NCBI GenBank assembly: GCA_017886205.1
Contig: JAFNEO010000026.1
Coordinates: 1 to 49,798, forward strand
DNA from: Candidatus Aminicenantota bacterium
Lineage (GTDB): Bacteria > Acidobacteriota > Aminicenantia > Aminicenantales > UBA8522
Direction of reading: 5' to 3'
Length of the DNA: 49,798 bases
The position numbers were made by a program, and so were the translations under genes. Below are positions 1 to 6,889 of this stretch, piece by piece (positions within the stretch are counted from its first letter, which is position 1; each line of letters starts with the position of its first letter). The notes below the pieces were generated by a model that was not told the DNA's origin, searched no databases, and saw only the letters and a list, made by a program, of their open reading frames with translations.

Positions 1-1
1 G

Positions 2-103
2 GGGACGCGCCGTGACAGGACCCCTTTCCCTATCAATGAGTTCACGGAAACGGAGATGCTATCTAGCTGGTCGATCCGGTTCTATTCCAGGGCCGATTCG
101 TGA
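2..103 (+). CDS. possible 3' tail of an upstream gene (partial)
   Basis: One forward frame is open from the first bases of the window to a TGA at 101-103. It would encode 33 residues ending in WSIRFYSRADS. The composition is protein-like, with spaced aromatic residues and charged turns. The next gene starts 14 nt after this stop, as expected in a tightly packed region. No family can be assigned from so short a tail. An alternative is that the upstream gene ends in another frame at the TGA at 13-15. Confidence 0.3.
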   Translation, partial: GTRRDRTPFPINEFTETEMLSSWSIRFYSRADS

Positions 104-117
104 TATAGTAAATAACA
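104..117 (+). promoter_or_regulatory. leaderless-type -10 box of the acyltransferase gene
   Basis: A TATAGT hexamer at 104-109 ends 8 nt before the ATG at 118. Transcription would therefore start at or next to the start codon. There is no Shine-Dalgarno sequence in front of this ATG and the -35 region is weak. The spacing matches six other genes in the window. Confidence 0.4.
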
Positions 118-771
118 ATGTCGGTGTGGGAAAAGATTCGTTGGAAAGCCGTCGGGTTCCTGGGCAGGTTCGTCCTGCGGGCTTGCGCAAAGACTTCCCG
201 GATCAAGGTCTTAGGGGAAGACGAATACCGGAAGGCGAAGCAGGCCAAGAAACCGATCATCTTTCTCATCTGGCACGGCCGCCTGATGCTCGTTCCTTAT
301 TTCTTCCGAAACCGCAGGATCACTGCTCTGGTCAGCCCGAGCCGGGACGGAGAGATTATCACTCAAATCGGTCTGGGCTGGCGCTTCCGCGTCATCCGCG
401 GCTCGGCTTCGCACTCGATCGTCCGGGCGTGGGTGGAGATGCGGCAGGAACTCAGGAAAGGGGGCGAGTTGATCATCGTCCCTGACGGGCCGCGCGGGCC
501 CGCCCGCCGGCTCAAACAGGGAGGCCTCAAGCTGGCTCAGGATACGGAAGCTCTCCTCATCCCTTGGAGCTTTTCCGCCAAACGCAAAAGGTTCTTGAGG
601 AGCTGGGACCGATTCCTGCTTTTTTATCCGTTCTCCAGGATCGTAGCCATCTACGGGAAACCCATGACCGTTTCTCCGGTCCTGGACGAATCGGAGTTCG
701 AGACAGAGCGGAAGCGCATCGAGCGGGCCCTCAGTGCTCTGGATGCCGAGGCCGACTCCCATTTCTCTTAG
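118..771 (+). CDS. lysophospholipid acyltransferase family protein (DUF374)
   Basis: This 217-aa protein matches the DUF374 branch of the lysophospholipid acyltransferase superfamily. Members transfer acyl groups to glycerophospholipids or lipid A-like acceptors at the inner membrane. Visible signatures are IWHGRLMLVP near residue 51, carrying the presumed catalytic His53, and PDGPRGP at about 122-128, the acceptor or phosphate-binding block. The length is normal for DUF374 (about 200-230 aa). The ATG at 118 is chosen because a -10-like box lies 8 nt upstream and the family begins close to this point. The substrate cannot be told from sequence. It is followed by an exported TPR gene with its own promoter, so it is probably monocistronic or ends an upstream operon. 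Confidence 0.82.
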   Translation: MSVWEKIRWKAVGFLGRFVLRACAKTSRIKVLGEDEYRKAKQAKKPIIFLIWHGRLMLVPYFFRNRRITALVSPSRDGEIITQIGLGWRFRVIRGSASHSIVRAWVEMRQELRKGGELIIVPDGPRGPARRLKQGGLKLAQDTEALLIPWSFSAKRKRFLRSWDRFLLFYPFSRIVAIYGKPMTVSPVLDESEFETERKRIERALSALDAEADSHFS

Positions 772-795
772 CTTCAAGTGGGCCTAGCCTTTCCC

Positions 796-855
796 TTGCC
801 CTGCACTTAGCTTTATGCTATATAATCGCCAAGGTTCGACTTCCCGGATAGGAGG
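796..855 (+). promoter_or_regulatory. promoter and Shine-Dalgarno of the TPR gene
   Basis: TTGCCC at 796-801 is followed by TATATA at 819-824 with a 17-bp spacer, overlapping TATAAT at 821-826. A TG dinucleotide just upstream gives an extended -10 character. AGGAGG at 850-855 precedes the ATG at 861, so this gene has a conventional leader, unlike several of its neighbours. Confidence 0.6.
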
Positions 856-860
856 GAAAA

Positions 861-1655
861 ATGAAAAAAGCGTCAATCGCCGGCCTGGCTGTCCTGGCTA
901 TTCTGATGGCCGCTTCAGCGTCTCTCTTCGGTCAGACGGCCGCCGACCGCATCCGCCAGGGAGACGAGTATTATGCCCAGTTTAATGATGAGAAGGCTAT
1001 GGAGGAGTACCTGGCTGCCGTCCAGGCGGAACCCGAAAACTACGAAGCTCTCTGGAAAACCGCCCGGGCCTACTTCGACCTGGGCGACCTCATGGACCCC
1101 AAGGACGACAGCGCAACGCAAAAGCAGCGGAAGCTCTTCACGGACTCCTTAAGTTACGCGAAAAAAGCCGTCCGGGCGAACCCGAATGATACCTGGGGTC
1201 ATTTCTTCCTTTCGGCCGCCCAGGGGAAGTATGTCCTAACCCAGGGCAAAAAAGAGCAGGTCAACGCCTCCAAGACCATCAAGGCCGAGATCGAGAAGGC
1301 CATCCAGTTGGACCCGAACAACGACCTCGCCTACCACGCTCTGGGGATCTGGCACCGCAAGATGGACGAGATCGGCGGCGCCCAACGGTTCCTGGGCGGG
1401 ATGATCTACGGCAGCATTCCCAAAGGGACGAACGAGGAGTCCGAGAGGAGTTTGCAGAAGGCCATCACCCTCAAGCCGGATTACACCAACCATCACCTCG
1501 AGCTCGGCCGGACCTATCTGGCCATGAAGAAATATGACCTGGCCAAGCAGGAATTCCAGAAGACCCTCGCGCTTACGAACACCACCTCCAAGTGCGAGAC
1601 GTACAAGAAAGAAGCGCAGGTCGAGCTGGACGCCCTCAAGAAAAAAGGGAAGTAA
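861..1655 (+). CDS. exported tetratricopeptide-repeat protein
   Basis: This 264-aa protein has a clear signal peptide: MKK, a hydrophobic run, then small residues up to about residue 25. TPR-like helical pairs follow at about 28-75 (YYAQFNDEKAMEEYLAAVQAEP) and again at about 190-240 (the stretch containing YLAMKKYDLAKQEFQ). TPR modules mediate protein-protein contacts. A periplasmic scaffold role is the simplest inference, and no enzymatic motif is visible. The middle section resembles the regularly spaced helices of periplasmic TPR proteins common in Acidobacteriota-like genomes. The start is fixed by the strong AGGAGG six bases upstream and by the signal peptide. It stands alone between two genes with their own promoters. 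Confidence 0.75.
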   Translation: MKKASIAGLAVLAILMAASASLFGQTAADRIRQGDEYYAQFNDEKAMEEYLAAVQAEPENYEALWKTARAYFDLGDLMDPKDDSATQKQRKLFTDSLSYAKKAVRANPNDTWGHFFLSAAQGKYVLTQGKKEQVNASKTIKAEIEKAIQLDPNNDLAYHALGIWHRKMDEIGGAQRFLGGMIYGSIPKGTNEESERSLQKAITLKPDYTNHHLELGRTYLAMKKYDLAKQEFQKTLALTNTTSKCETYKKEAQVELDALKKKGK

Positions 1656-1692
1656 GCCTAAGTCCCCAACGTCACTGATTGTCTTTCCAAAG

Positions 1693-1730
1693 TTTACCCA
1701 TTCCTCGGTCCATGGTATTCTGGTCATAGA
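1693..1730 (+). promoter_or_regulatory. leaderless promoter of the beta-rich exported protein
   Basis: TTTACC at 1693-1698 is followed by a 17-bp spacer and TATTCT at 1716-1721. TGG just before the hexamer makes it an extended -10. The ATG at 1731 lies 9 nt further on and has no Shine-Dalgarno sequence, so the transcript probably begins at or very near the start codon. Confidence 0.55.
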
Positions 1731-2738
1731 ATGCGAAGCTACATAAAGGCTCTTGTTCTTCTTCAGGCAGGCATTTTCTTTGCCGCCGGCGCTTTCGGTT
1801 CCGACCTCAGCTTTCGGCTGTACGGAGGCCTGGGGTACGTGGACGGGGGGGACCTCAGCCGGAGCATCTCGGGTTGGCGCAGCTTTTACCAGGACCGGCA
1901 GGGCGACGGCTTTTCCTCCTCTTACGATTTGGGAGAGATGCACGGGACGGCAGAGCTCGGAGTCGAAGCTGTCTTGGCACTTTCCCGGCGCTGGAGCTTG
2001 AGCCTTGGAGTCGGTTATCTTCACCAGAAAGCGAGAGGAGAAATCAGGACTCAGACAACCCGCCACGAGGACATCACGATTTCATCCTCGGAGCAATGGA
2101 CCGTCGACTTTGAGCAGACGACCGAGCAGAGTCCGGTCTACACGAAATCGACAATCCCCATCACTCTCAGCTTGGACTATTCCCTGGCGCTCAACGCCAA
2201 ATGGACGCTGACGCTGGGAGGCGGGGGAGGCATCTACCCGGGCCGTCTCGATCTCCGGGAATCATACGACATCCAGTCCGAAAGCATCAGCGAGCAGCTG
2301 ACGGGGAACGGAGTCGTCCAGTACATCGACCGGCTCACCACGGTCGGTGATTATTCCGAGAAGACGAAGACCACGGGGTTCGGCCTGCACGGCCGAATCA
2401 GGCTCGATCTTAAGCTCGGCTCATACACTTTCGTATCAATCACGGTCCTCGGCCGTTGGGTGAACATGAAGGGCTGGGAGGGAACCCGTCGCGACACCAG
2501 CGAGTGGCAGTGGACTTATGGGCTATGGGGAGACCACTCGGCCGAGGGGACGGATGAGCGGACGGAAGTAGGACAGTACTGGACGTACGACCTGAAGGAT
2601 GAGAAGAGCGGAAAATCCTACCCCGTCGTGCTGTTCCGGGACACCGAGCTCTCTCCCTCGTCCAAGCCGGCCAACTTCAACCTCTCGGGCCTTTCCATAC
2701 GGGTCGGACTCGGCTTCCGGTTCGGTGGGAAAGGCTGA
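1731..2738 (+). CDS. exported outer-membrane-barrel-like protein, unknown function
   Basis: This 335-aa protein has an N-terminal signal peptide (MRSYIKALVLL through GAFGSD). The rest consists of alternating polar and hydrophobic segments with many Gly, Tyr and Trp residues, for example SLSLGVGYLHQKA, LTLGGGGGIYPG and GFGLHGRIRLDLKLGSYTFVSI. The C-terminus is amphipathic (LSIRVGLGFRFGGKG). This pattern is typical of small outer-membrane beta-barrels, but no named family is recognised. It has its own promoter and converges on the subtilase gene with only 8 nt between the two stop codons. Function is unknown. A porin-like or structural outer-membrane role is only inferred. Confidence 0.6.
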   Translation: MRSYIKALVLLQAGIFFAAGAFGSDLSFRLYGGLGYVDGGDLSRSISGWRSFYQDRQGDGFSSSYDLGEMHGTAELGVEAVLALSRRWSLSLGVGYLHQKARGEIRTQTTRHEDITISSSEQWTVDFEQTTEQSPVYTKSTIPITLSLDYSLALNAKWTLTLGGGGGIYPGRLDLRESYDIQSESISEQLTGNGVVQYIDRLTTVGDYSEKTKTTGFGLHGRIRLDLKLGSYTFVSITVLGRWVNMKGWEGTRRDTSEWQWTYGLWGDHSAEGTDERTEVGQYWTYDLKDEKSGKSYPVVLFRDTELSPSSKPANFNLSGLSIRVGLGFRFGGKG

Positions 2739-2746
2739 GGAGAGAC

Positions 2747-4600
2747 TCAGCGGGATACGAAGGCCGTCACATAATCGCTCAGCACCAACCCCTGCGCGCC
2801 CTCAATCTTCAGCCAGAAGGAGAGGGGCCGGCTGAGGAATCCCCAGGGGATCTTGACCACGAAGGGAGCTTCTCCGCTCCCCGTCTCACCGGCGGGAATA
2901 GGAGGATAACTCACTTCCGGGGAGGCGATAATAATCTCCGGGTTGGGGAGGCTGAGTATCCCGCGAAGGCCCGAGACCTCGGACCGGCCCTTGTTTTTCA
3001 GCCTGACCGCAATCTCTATGGTCTCGCCCGACTCGGCCCGGCCGTCCCCGTCGCCCAGGCTCTGGCCCGACGAGTCGTCGTCGACCGAGGTGCCGTCCAA
3101 GGCGAGTGAGGCCCAGCCGATGTCGGCCGCCAGCGCGGCGTCGACGATCCCCCAACCGTAATCGTTGTTCGGGTTTTCACTGAGGCTGGCCGTGCTTAGC
3201 AGGGCCTGCCTCACCTGTTCCGGCGTCCAGTCGCGGTGGATTTCGAGGATGAGCGCCGCCACCCCGGCGATGAGCGGTGTCGAGAATGACGTGCCCGATC
3301 CGTTCCGGTAGGTATCGCTCCGGTCTTCCTGGTTGCCGGCGAGCCAATTATTGACGCCCAGGGCGCAGACCTCGGGCTTGATCCGTCCGTCGTAGGTGGG
3401 ACCGGGAGAGCTGAAGGACGAGATTCGTGCCAGAGCGTCCACGGCCCCACAGGCGATGACGTCAAACCCATCGGCCGGGGCGATGATATGACCCCAGGGA
3501 TCATCGCGCTCGTTGCCGGCCGCATTCACCACCACGACTCCCAGGCTCGTCGCCCGGTTGGCGGCGCGGGTCGTGACCGCCGTCTGTCCATCCATGTCCT
3601 CGAACGTGTACCAGTCGATGTAGCCCAGTGAAGAAGAGATGACCTCGGCGCCCAGGCTTTCCGCCCACTCGATCCCGGCCACCCAGTAATCCTCTTCGAT
3701 CGGCTGTTCAAAGTTATCCGTCTCCGTCTTGGCCAGGATGAAGTCGGCCCCGTAGGCGGGCCCGACGAGCTCACCCGGTTTGTAGCCGCCGAGAAGGGAC
3801 CATGTCCCGGTCCCGTGGGAGTCGGAATAGTCGTTCGGGTTGCTAAAGTCCTGGGAGACAGCGCCGTCGTCGTTGACGAAGTCATGCTGGGCGATCAGGC
3901 GGGCCTGCTGGAAGATCTCGTGCGACGTCCGAAACCCGGAGTCCAGCATGCAGACGATAACCCCGAGGCCGGAGTAGCCCAGTCGGTGGAGCGGCCAGAC
4001 GTCGATCTGATTGATCTGAGTGAAGGAGGGGCCATAAAACCCGATCACCGGATCGGCGAGGTCGAGCCGGGGAGAGGACTGGGGCGGCGACAGCGGTTCG
4101 TTCCGGCTGAACGAGCGCACGAGCTCCACCCTGCGGACAAAGGGCAGCCGGGCGATCTCACGGATGGCGGACGGCCTGACCTCCGCGCTGACAGCATTCA
4201 GCCAGCGTGATGTCGTCCGGATCCGCTCGACGAGCGGAGTGATGCTCTCGATATAGACGGAGGAGAGAGGAAGATCGGCGGGGTCGACGAGATGGCCGGC
4301 CTCGAGGACCTTGGAGCGGCGCCAAAGGCAGCGGGGATCCATTTCTTTCTCGATCCGAGCCAGCGCCGCTGCCAGGGAGCGAACTCCGGCCGTGCCCCTG
4401 TCCGTGAAGGAGACCCAGACGGGGATTGTCTTTTGAGCAGAGTCCTTGGCGGCCAACTCATCCGCAAGGAGCCGACCGATCTTTGACTTTGCCGCGAATC
4501 GATCGCCGGCAGGCCGGTCCTCCCGATCGGTTCCTGCCGCCAGAAAAAGGAGTATCGGAGAAACGATCAACAGCGCGGGAAGAATGTTTTTACGCGCCAC
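2747..4600 (-). CDS. exported S8 (subtilisin-like) serine protease
   Basis: The GTG at 4600 is chosen as the start. It lies 17 nt after the AMMECR1 stop, has AGGAG upstream, and begins a signal peptide (VARKNILPALLIVSP). The product is about 617 aa. The subtilase catalytic triad is complete: Asp in CMLDSGF (about residue 220), His in DSHGTGT (about 262) and Ser in GTSFSTPLIAG (about 438). NAAGNE supplies the oxyanion Asn (about 363). The roughly 200 residues before the catalytic Asp form a pro- or N-terminal region. The about 120 residues after the catalytic domain look like an Ig-like beta domain (SGETIEIAVRLKNKG). It should act in the periplasm or outside the cell as an endopeptidase. It is third in an operon after a degenerate JAMM gene and AMMECR1. 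Confidence 0.85.
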   Translation of the reverse strand: MARKNILPALLIVSPILLFLAAGTDREDRPAGDRFAAKSKIGRLLADELAAKDSAQKTIPVWVSFTDRGTAGVRSLAAALARIEKEMDPRCLWRRSKVLEAGHLVDPADLPLSSVYIESITPLVERIRTTSRWLNAVSAEVRPSAIREIARLPFVRRVELVRSFSRNEPLSPPQSSPRLDLADPVIGFYGPSFTQINQIDVWPLHRLGYSGLGVIVCMLDSGFRTSHEIFQQARLIAQHDFVNDDGAVSQDFSNPNDYSDSHGTGTWSLLGGYKPGELVGPAYGADFILAKTETDNFEQPIEEDYWVAGIEWAESLGAEVISSSLGYIDWYTFEDMDGQTAVTTRAANRATSLGVVVVNAAGNERDDPWGHIIAPADGFDVIACGAVDALARISSFSSPGPTYDGRIKPEVCALGVNNWLAGNQEDRSDTYRNGSGTSFSTPLIAGVAALILEIHRDWTPEQVRQALLSTASLSENPNNDYGWGIVDAALAADIGWASLALDGTSVDDDSSGQSLGDGDGRAESGETIEIAVRLKNKGRSEVSGLRGILSLPNPEIIIASPEVSYPPIPAGETGSGEAPFVVKIPWGFLSRPLSFWLKIEGAQGLVLSDYVTAFVSR

Positions 4601-4616
4601 GTCTGCTCCTCGTCCT

Positions 4617-5162
4617 TCACTCCGAAAAGACCTGCGCCTCGAAGACTTCGATCTTGGCGCCCTTTTGCCATTCGTCCTCGTCCAGGCCGGCCTTGAGGCA
4701 GCCGTGACGGAGGTAGGTCTCACGGTCCCAGCCGTACTCTGTCGGGACTTGGGGAAGGAGAAGGCCTTTGGCGATTCCCTTGGAGACGATGATCCCGTGC
4801 CGGCCGACTTCGACTTCTTGCCCATCTTGGATTGCCTGGGGAAGGGTTAGGACCGAGATTTCGATCTTCATGCGCCCGAGCTCCTCGACGGCGATGGGCG
4901 GGAAGCGATAGTCCTTGGTGGCGGCGGCGAGGGCCATTTCGACGATCGTCTCGACCAGCGGCTTGTAGGGAAGGGGATAGCCGATGCACCCGCGCAGCTG
5001 GTCATCGACCTTGAGGGTGACGAACGCGCCCCGCTTTTCGGTGAGCTTTTTGGCCGCGGCCTTCGGCCGCGGTCGTTTTCCCGTCTTCAGGAATCCTTCG
5101 ATGGTGTCGCGGGCCAACCCCAGAAGAAACCGCTGTTCATCCAGGTCGAGAAAGCTCTTCAT
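4617..5162 (-). CDS. amrA: AMMECR1-domain protein (AmmeMemoRadiSam system protein A)
   Basis: This 181-aa protein shows the AMMECR1 signature LRGCIGYPLPYKPLVE at about residues 56-71, including the conserved LRGCIG block. The flanking phrases KRGAFVTLK and DYRFPPI are also typical. The length equals that of single-domain bacterial AMMECR1 proteins. The family is usually encoded with Memo and a radical SAM protein, and its biochemical role is not settled. Neither partner is visible here. Its ATG overlaps the stop codon of the upstream JAMM-like gene by 4 nt, and the exported subtilase starts 17 nt downstream, so all three are probably co-transcribed. The symbol amrA follows the AmmeMemoRadiSam naming. 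Confidence 0.87.
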   Translation of the reverse strand: MKSFLDLDEQRFLLGLARDTIEGFLKTGKRPRPKAAAKKLTEKRGAFVTLKVDDQLRGCIGYPLPYKPLVETIVEMALAAATKDYRFPPIAVEELGRMKIEISVLTLPQAIQDGQEVEVGRHGIIVSKGIAKGLLLPQVPTEYGWDRETYLRHGCLKAGLDEDEWQKGAKIEVFEAQVFSE

Positions 5163-5560
5163 CGTCTCCTCTTCGGCCGCGTGGCCAAATCTGCGGGGAC
5201 GAGATGGAAGGAATCCGAGTATTCGACCACGGCGGGCTTCAAGATCAGGCCTTTTTCAGGATGGGGATCGAATTCGAGGTAAAGCTTGTTATATGAGAAG
5301 GGCGGCAATTTCCCGGCCGGTGGCCGGGCGCGGCGAGCGGAGGAGTAGAAGCCGATGATTTTCCCCTCGAAGATACCGTCCAGGACCCGATATTTCCGGG
5401 CGCTCGGAAACGGCCCGGACAAGCAGGGATAGACCCGTTCGACAAAGAACCTCCCTCCCCGGCGGTGGCCCAGCAGCAGGCCGCAGGCTCTGCGGCGGGG
5501 ACTCTCGAGCGTCTGCGCCCGGAGGTGCTGCCAGGCCTCCTCGCTGAGATAAACATCCAT
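5159..5560 (-). CDS. JAMM/MPN-fold-like protein lacking the metal site
   Basis: This 133-aa protein starts like a JAB1/MPN/Mov34 domain: amphipathic helix, then RRACGLLLGHRRGGRFFVERVYPC. Intact relatives have a Glu a few residues before CGLLLG, but here the position is Arg. The metal-binding HxHP block is replaced by GFYSSARRARPP. There is no downstream Ser-x-x-Asp. I infer a catalytically dead JAMM fold that may bind rather than cleave. It is the first gene of an operon with AMMECR1 (4-nt overlap) and a subtilase. TATAAT ends 7 nt before its ATG, so the message is probably leaderless. An intact JAMM gene lies at 46198-46638. The fold assignment rests on one block and is moderately sure. Confidence 0.6.
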   Translation of the reverse strand: MDVYLSEEAWQHLRAQTLESPRRRACGLLLGHRRGGRFFVERVYPCLSGPFPSARKYRVLDGIFEGKIIGFYSSARRARPPAGKLPPFSYNKLYLEFDPHPEKGLILKPAVVEYSDSFHLVPADLATRPKRRR

Positions 5561-5567
5561 CTCTTCA

Positions 5568-5596
5568 ATTATAGCAGAATAGAAAACCTCTGGTAA
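5568..5596 (-). promoter_or_regulatory. leaderless promoter of the JAMM-AMMECR1-subtilase operon
   Basis: On the minus strand TTACCA (5591-5596) is followed by a 17-bp spacer and a consensus TATAAT (5568-5573). The ATG at 5560 starts after 7 more nt and has no Shine-Dalgarno sequence, so the transcript probably begins at the A of the start codon. Confidence 0.7.
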
Positions 5597-5638
5597 GACG
5601 ACAAGTTAACTGCCTCTACTTCTTTACTTGGGCAGATG

Positions 5639-5654
5639 GCCATTCCCGAATGGC
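5639..5654 (-). terminator. short hairpin just after the methyltransferase gene
   Basis: GCCATTC and GAATGGC form a perfect 7-bp inverted repeat separated by CC. It lies 4 nt past the methyltransferase stop codon. There is no U-tract, so intrinsic termination is uncertain. It may instead stabilise the 3' end. Confidence 0.35.
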
Positions 5655-5658
5655 TGCT

Positions 5659-6453
5659 TCATTGCTTCCGTGCCCAAATCATGAGGCTGTATCCCTTCAT
5701 AAAAAAGAGAAGGGTGTCCAGGCGGGATAGCAGCCAGACGACGGGATAAAGGAGCGAGTACAGGGCGAAGGTTTTTTCCTGCGCCTCGAACTCCTCCGCA
5801 GAGGCCGGCCGGATATGACCGTCACGGCGTCTTACCGATGACCCGCGGGCGAGGAGCTTGATGTAGACGAAGTTCAAGATAAGCTCGAAGAACTCCGAAA
5901 AAAAACGGCTGTAGGTGGCTTTCCTCTTGATGCGGAGGTGGGCCCGGCCAAGCTTGGCTTCGAGTTCGGGGAAAGAATAGCCTTCCCTCTTGTGGCCGAA
6001 GTATTCGAGTCGGAGCCCCAGGACGGAGCGGAGCTTATGCAAGAGAAAGAAACGACCGGTGTGCGGAGTGACCGCGATAAACTCTCCCCCGGACTTGAGG
6101 ACGCGGGAGATTTCGGCGAGCGCCCGGTCGTCGCCGTCGATATGCTCCAGGTAGTCGAGACAGAGGACCAGGTCGAACGAGCCATCCCGGAATGGCAGGT
6201 CTTGTCCTTTGAGTTGGATGAGGTCGCGTTCGAGGATATCCATGGCTGTCCGGAGGTTGTCCAGGTCCTCGTCGGCGTGGACCCAGAAGCCGCCCCTCCT
6301 CCGCGCAAAATAGCCCAGGATGCCCTGCGCGCAGCCCAGGTCCAGGGCAGAGCGGTCGGGGGAGATGGGGATGGTCCTTTCCAGAAGCCGCAGCTTGTCT
6401 TTCTTCTTGAGGGATTTTTTAACCAGCCGAAGCTGCCAGGGTTCTTCGCTCAT
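5659..6453 (-). CDS. class I SAM-dependent methyltransferase
   Basis: This protein of about 264 aa contains the class I methyltransferase core. Motif I is SALDLGCAQGILGYFA near residue 36. An acidic residue follows in VHADED. Then come SFDLVLCLDYLEHIDGDD and LAEISRVLKSGGEFI, which form the UbiE/Methyltransf_11-like block. The C-terminal about 60 residues are hydrophobic and aromatic (LLYPVVWLLSRLDTLLFFMKG), suggesting membrane association. This is common in methyltransferases modifying lipids or surface glycans. The ATG at 6453 is chosen over an upstream ATG at 6549 because a near-perfect promoter ends 7 nt before it. That makes the upstream extension untranscribed. The substrate is unknown. 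Confidence 0.8.
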   Translation of the reverse strand: MSEEPWQLRLVKKSLKKKDKLRLLERTIPISPDRSALDLGCAQGILGYFARRRGGFWVHADEDLDNLRTAMDILERDLIQLKGQDLPFRDGSFDLVLCLDYLEHIDGDDRALAEISRVLKSGGEFIAVTPHTGRFFLLHKLRSVLGLRLEYFGHKREGYSFPELEAKLGRAHLRIKRKATYSRFFSEFFELILNFVYIKLLARGSSVRRRDGHIRPASAEEFEAQEKTFALYSLLYPVVWLLSRLDTLLFFMKGYSLMIWARKQ

Positions 6454-6460
6454 CGACAGG

Positions 6461-6489
6461 ATTATAGGGGGACCAGGGGGAAAAGACAA
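6461..6489 (-). promoter_or_regulatory. leaderless promoter that fixes the methyltransferase start
   Basis: On the minus strand TTGTCT (6484-6489) is separated by 17 bp from TATAAT (6461-6466). The ATG at 6453 follows after 7 nt. No Shine-Dalgarno sequence is present. Confidence 0.7.
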
Positions 6490-6496
6490 GAAAAGT

Positions 6497-6554
6497 CGGA
6501 GCAGGCAAGGATCTCTTCTTTTGCCCAAGGCGAAGGGTGTGGGTGACAAACCCG
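6497..6554 (+). repeat. intergenic repeat, copy 1
   Basis: The unit begins CGGAGCAGGCAAGGATC and ends GTGACAAACCCG. It is similar along its length to copy 2 at 6668-6721, with a few substitutions and a short length difference, and its first part matches copy 3 at 6731-6754. Confidence 0.5.
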
Positions 6555-6667
6555 ATCCGAAACGCCTTTAGGACTCTGAACTAAAGCCATTAACCACCCC
6601 TTCCCCTCCTGGCCAATCAGTAGGGGCCTAAATAAGGTCGACGTTTCGGGAAAAGGTCCGTGGACGA

Positions 6668-6721
6668 CTGAGCGGGCATACTTTTTTTACCCTAGGCGAG
6701 GGCCTGTTGGCGACAAACCCG
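6668..6721 (+). repeat. intergenic repeat, copy 2
   Basis: It begins CTGAGCGGGCATACTTT and ends GCGACAAACCCG, parallel to copy 1. The shared internal blocks are a T-run followed by CCC, then AGGCGA, and the terminal GACAAACCCG. Confidence 0.5.
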
Positions 6722-6730
6722 TTTGAGGGC

Positions 6731-6754
6731 GGAGCGGGCAAGGATCTCCTCCCC
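6731..6754 (+). repeat. intergenic repeat, copy 3 (partial)
   Basis: GGAGCGGGCAAGGATCTC repeats the first half of copy 1 with one base change. The second half of the unit is missing and is replaced by a hairpin-rich stretch. Confidence 0.45.
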
Positions 6755-6798
6755 AGGAGGAGAGAGCGCAGCCCGAAAGCGAGCCGGTTTTGGCTCGC
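6745..6798. repeat. two adjacent perfect hairpins
   Basis: TCTCCTCC (6745-6752) pairs with GGAGGAGA (6756-6763) around a 3-nt loop. GCGAGCC (6779-6785) pairs with GGCTCGC (6792-6798) around a 6-nt loop. Both lie upstream of the MBL promoter, so they are not part of that gene's leader. Possible roles are a terminator pair, a small RNA or part of a repeat element. Confidence 0.5.
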
Positions 6799-6844
6799 CG
6801 GGACAAAAGCGGCGCGGTTTGGAGCCAATTGGCCCGAGCCTATC

Positions 6845-6873
6845 TTGACTTGGCCAGGCCTTCGAATTATGAT
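6845..6873 (+). promoter_or_regulatory. promoter of the MBL hydrolase-xerD operon
   Basis: TTGACT at 6845-6850, a 17-bp spacer and TATGAT at 6868-6873 form a strong promoter. The predicted transcription start near 6880 lies downstream of the ATGs at 6869 and 6872. The ATG at 6890 is therefore the first usable start. Confidence 0.7.
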
Positions 6874-6889
6874 GAACGCCAAGAGCGGA

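Larger units (their letters stand above)
6454..6889. other. intergenic region with repeats and hairpins
   Basis: No convincing gene lies in these 436 bases. They hold the divergent promoters of the methyltransferase and the MBL hydrolase, three imperfect copies of a roughly 55-nt repeat, and two strong hairpins. An open frame from 6707 reading into the MBL gene is not considered coding, because the MBL promoter lies inside it. Confidence 0.6.

Noticed and set aside
12..485. A 157-codon frame overlapping the acyltransferase gene
   Set aside because: It is a shifted frame of a gene with clear DUF374 motifs, and its product is Arg/Pro-rich without structure.
4601..4825. Upstream extension of the subtilase frame overlapping AMMECR1
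   Set aside because: The extension is Arg/Ser-rich antisense-like sequence. The signal peptide and AGGAG site place the start at the GTG at 4600.
6707..6889. N-terminal extension of the MBL hydrolase
   Set aside because: The promoter at 6845-6873 lies inside it, and homologous proteins begin at the MIKYALVVVG position.
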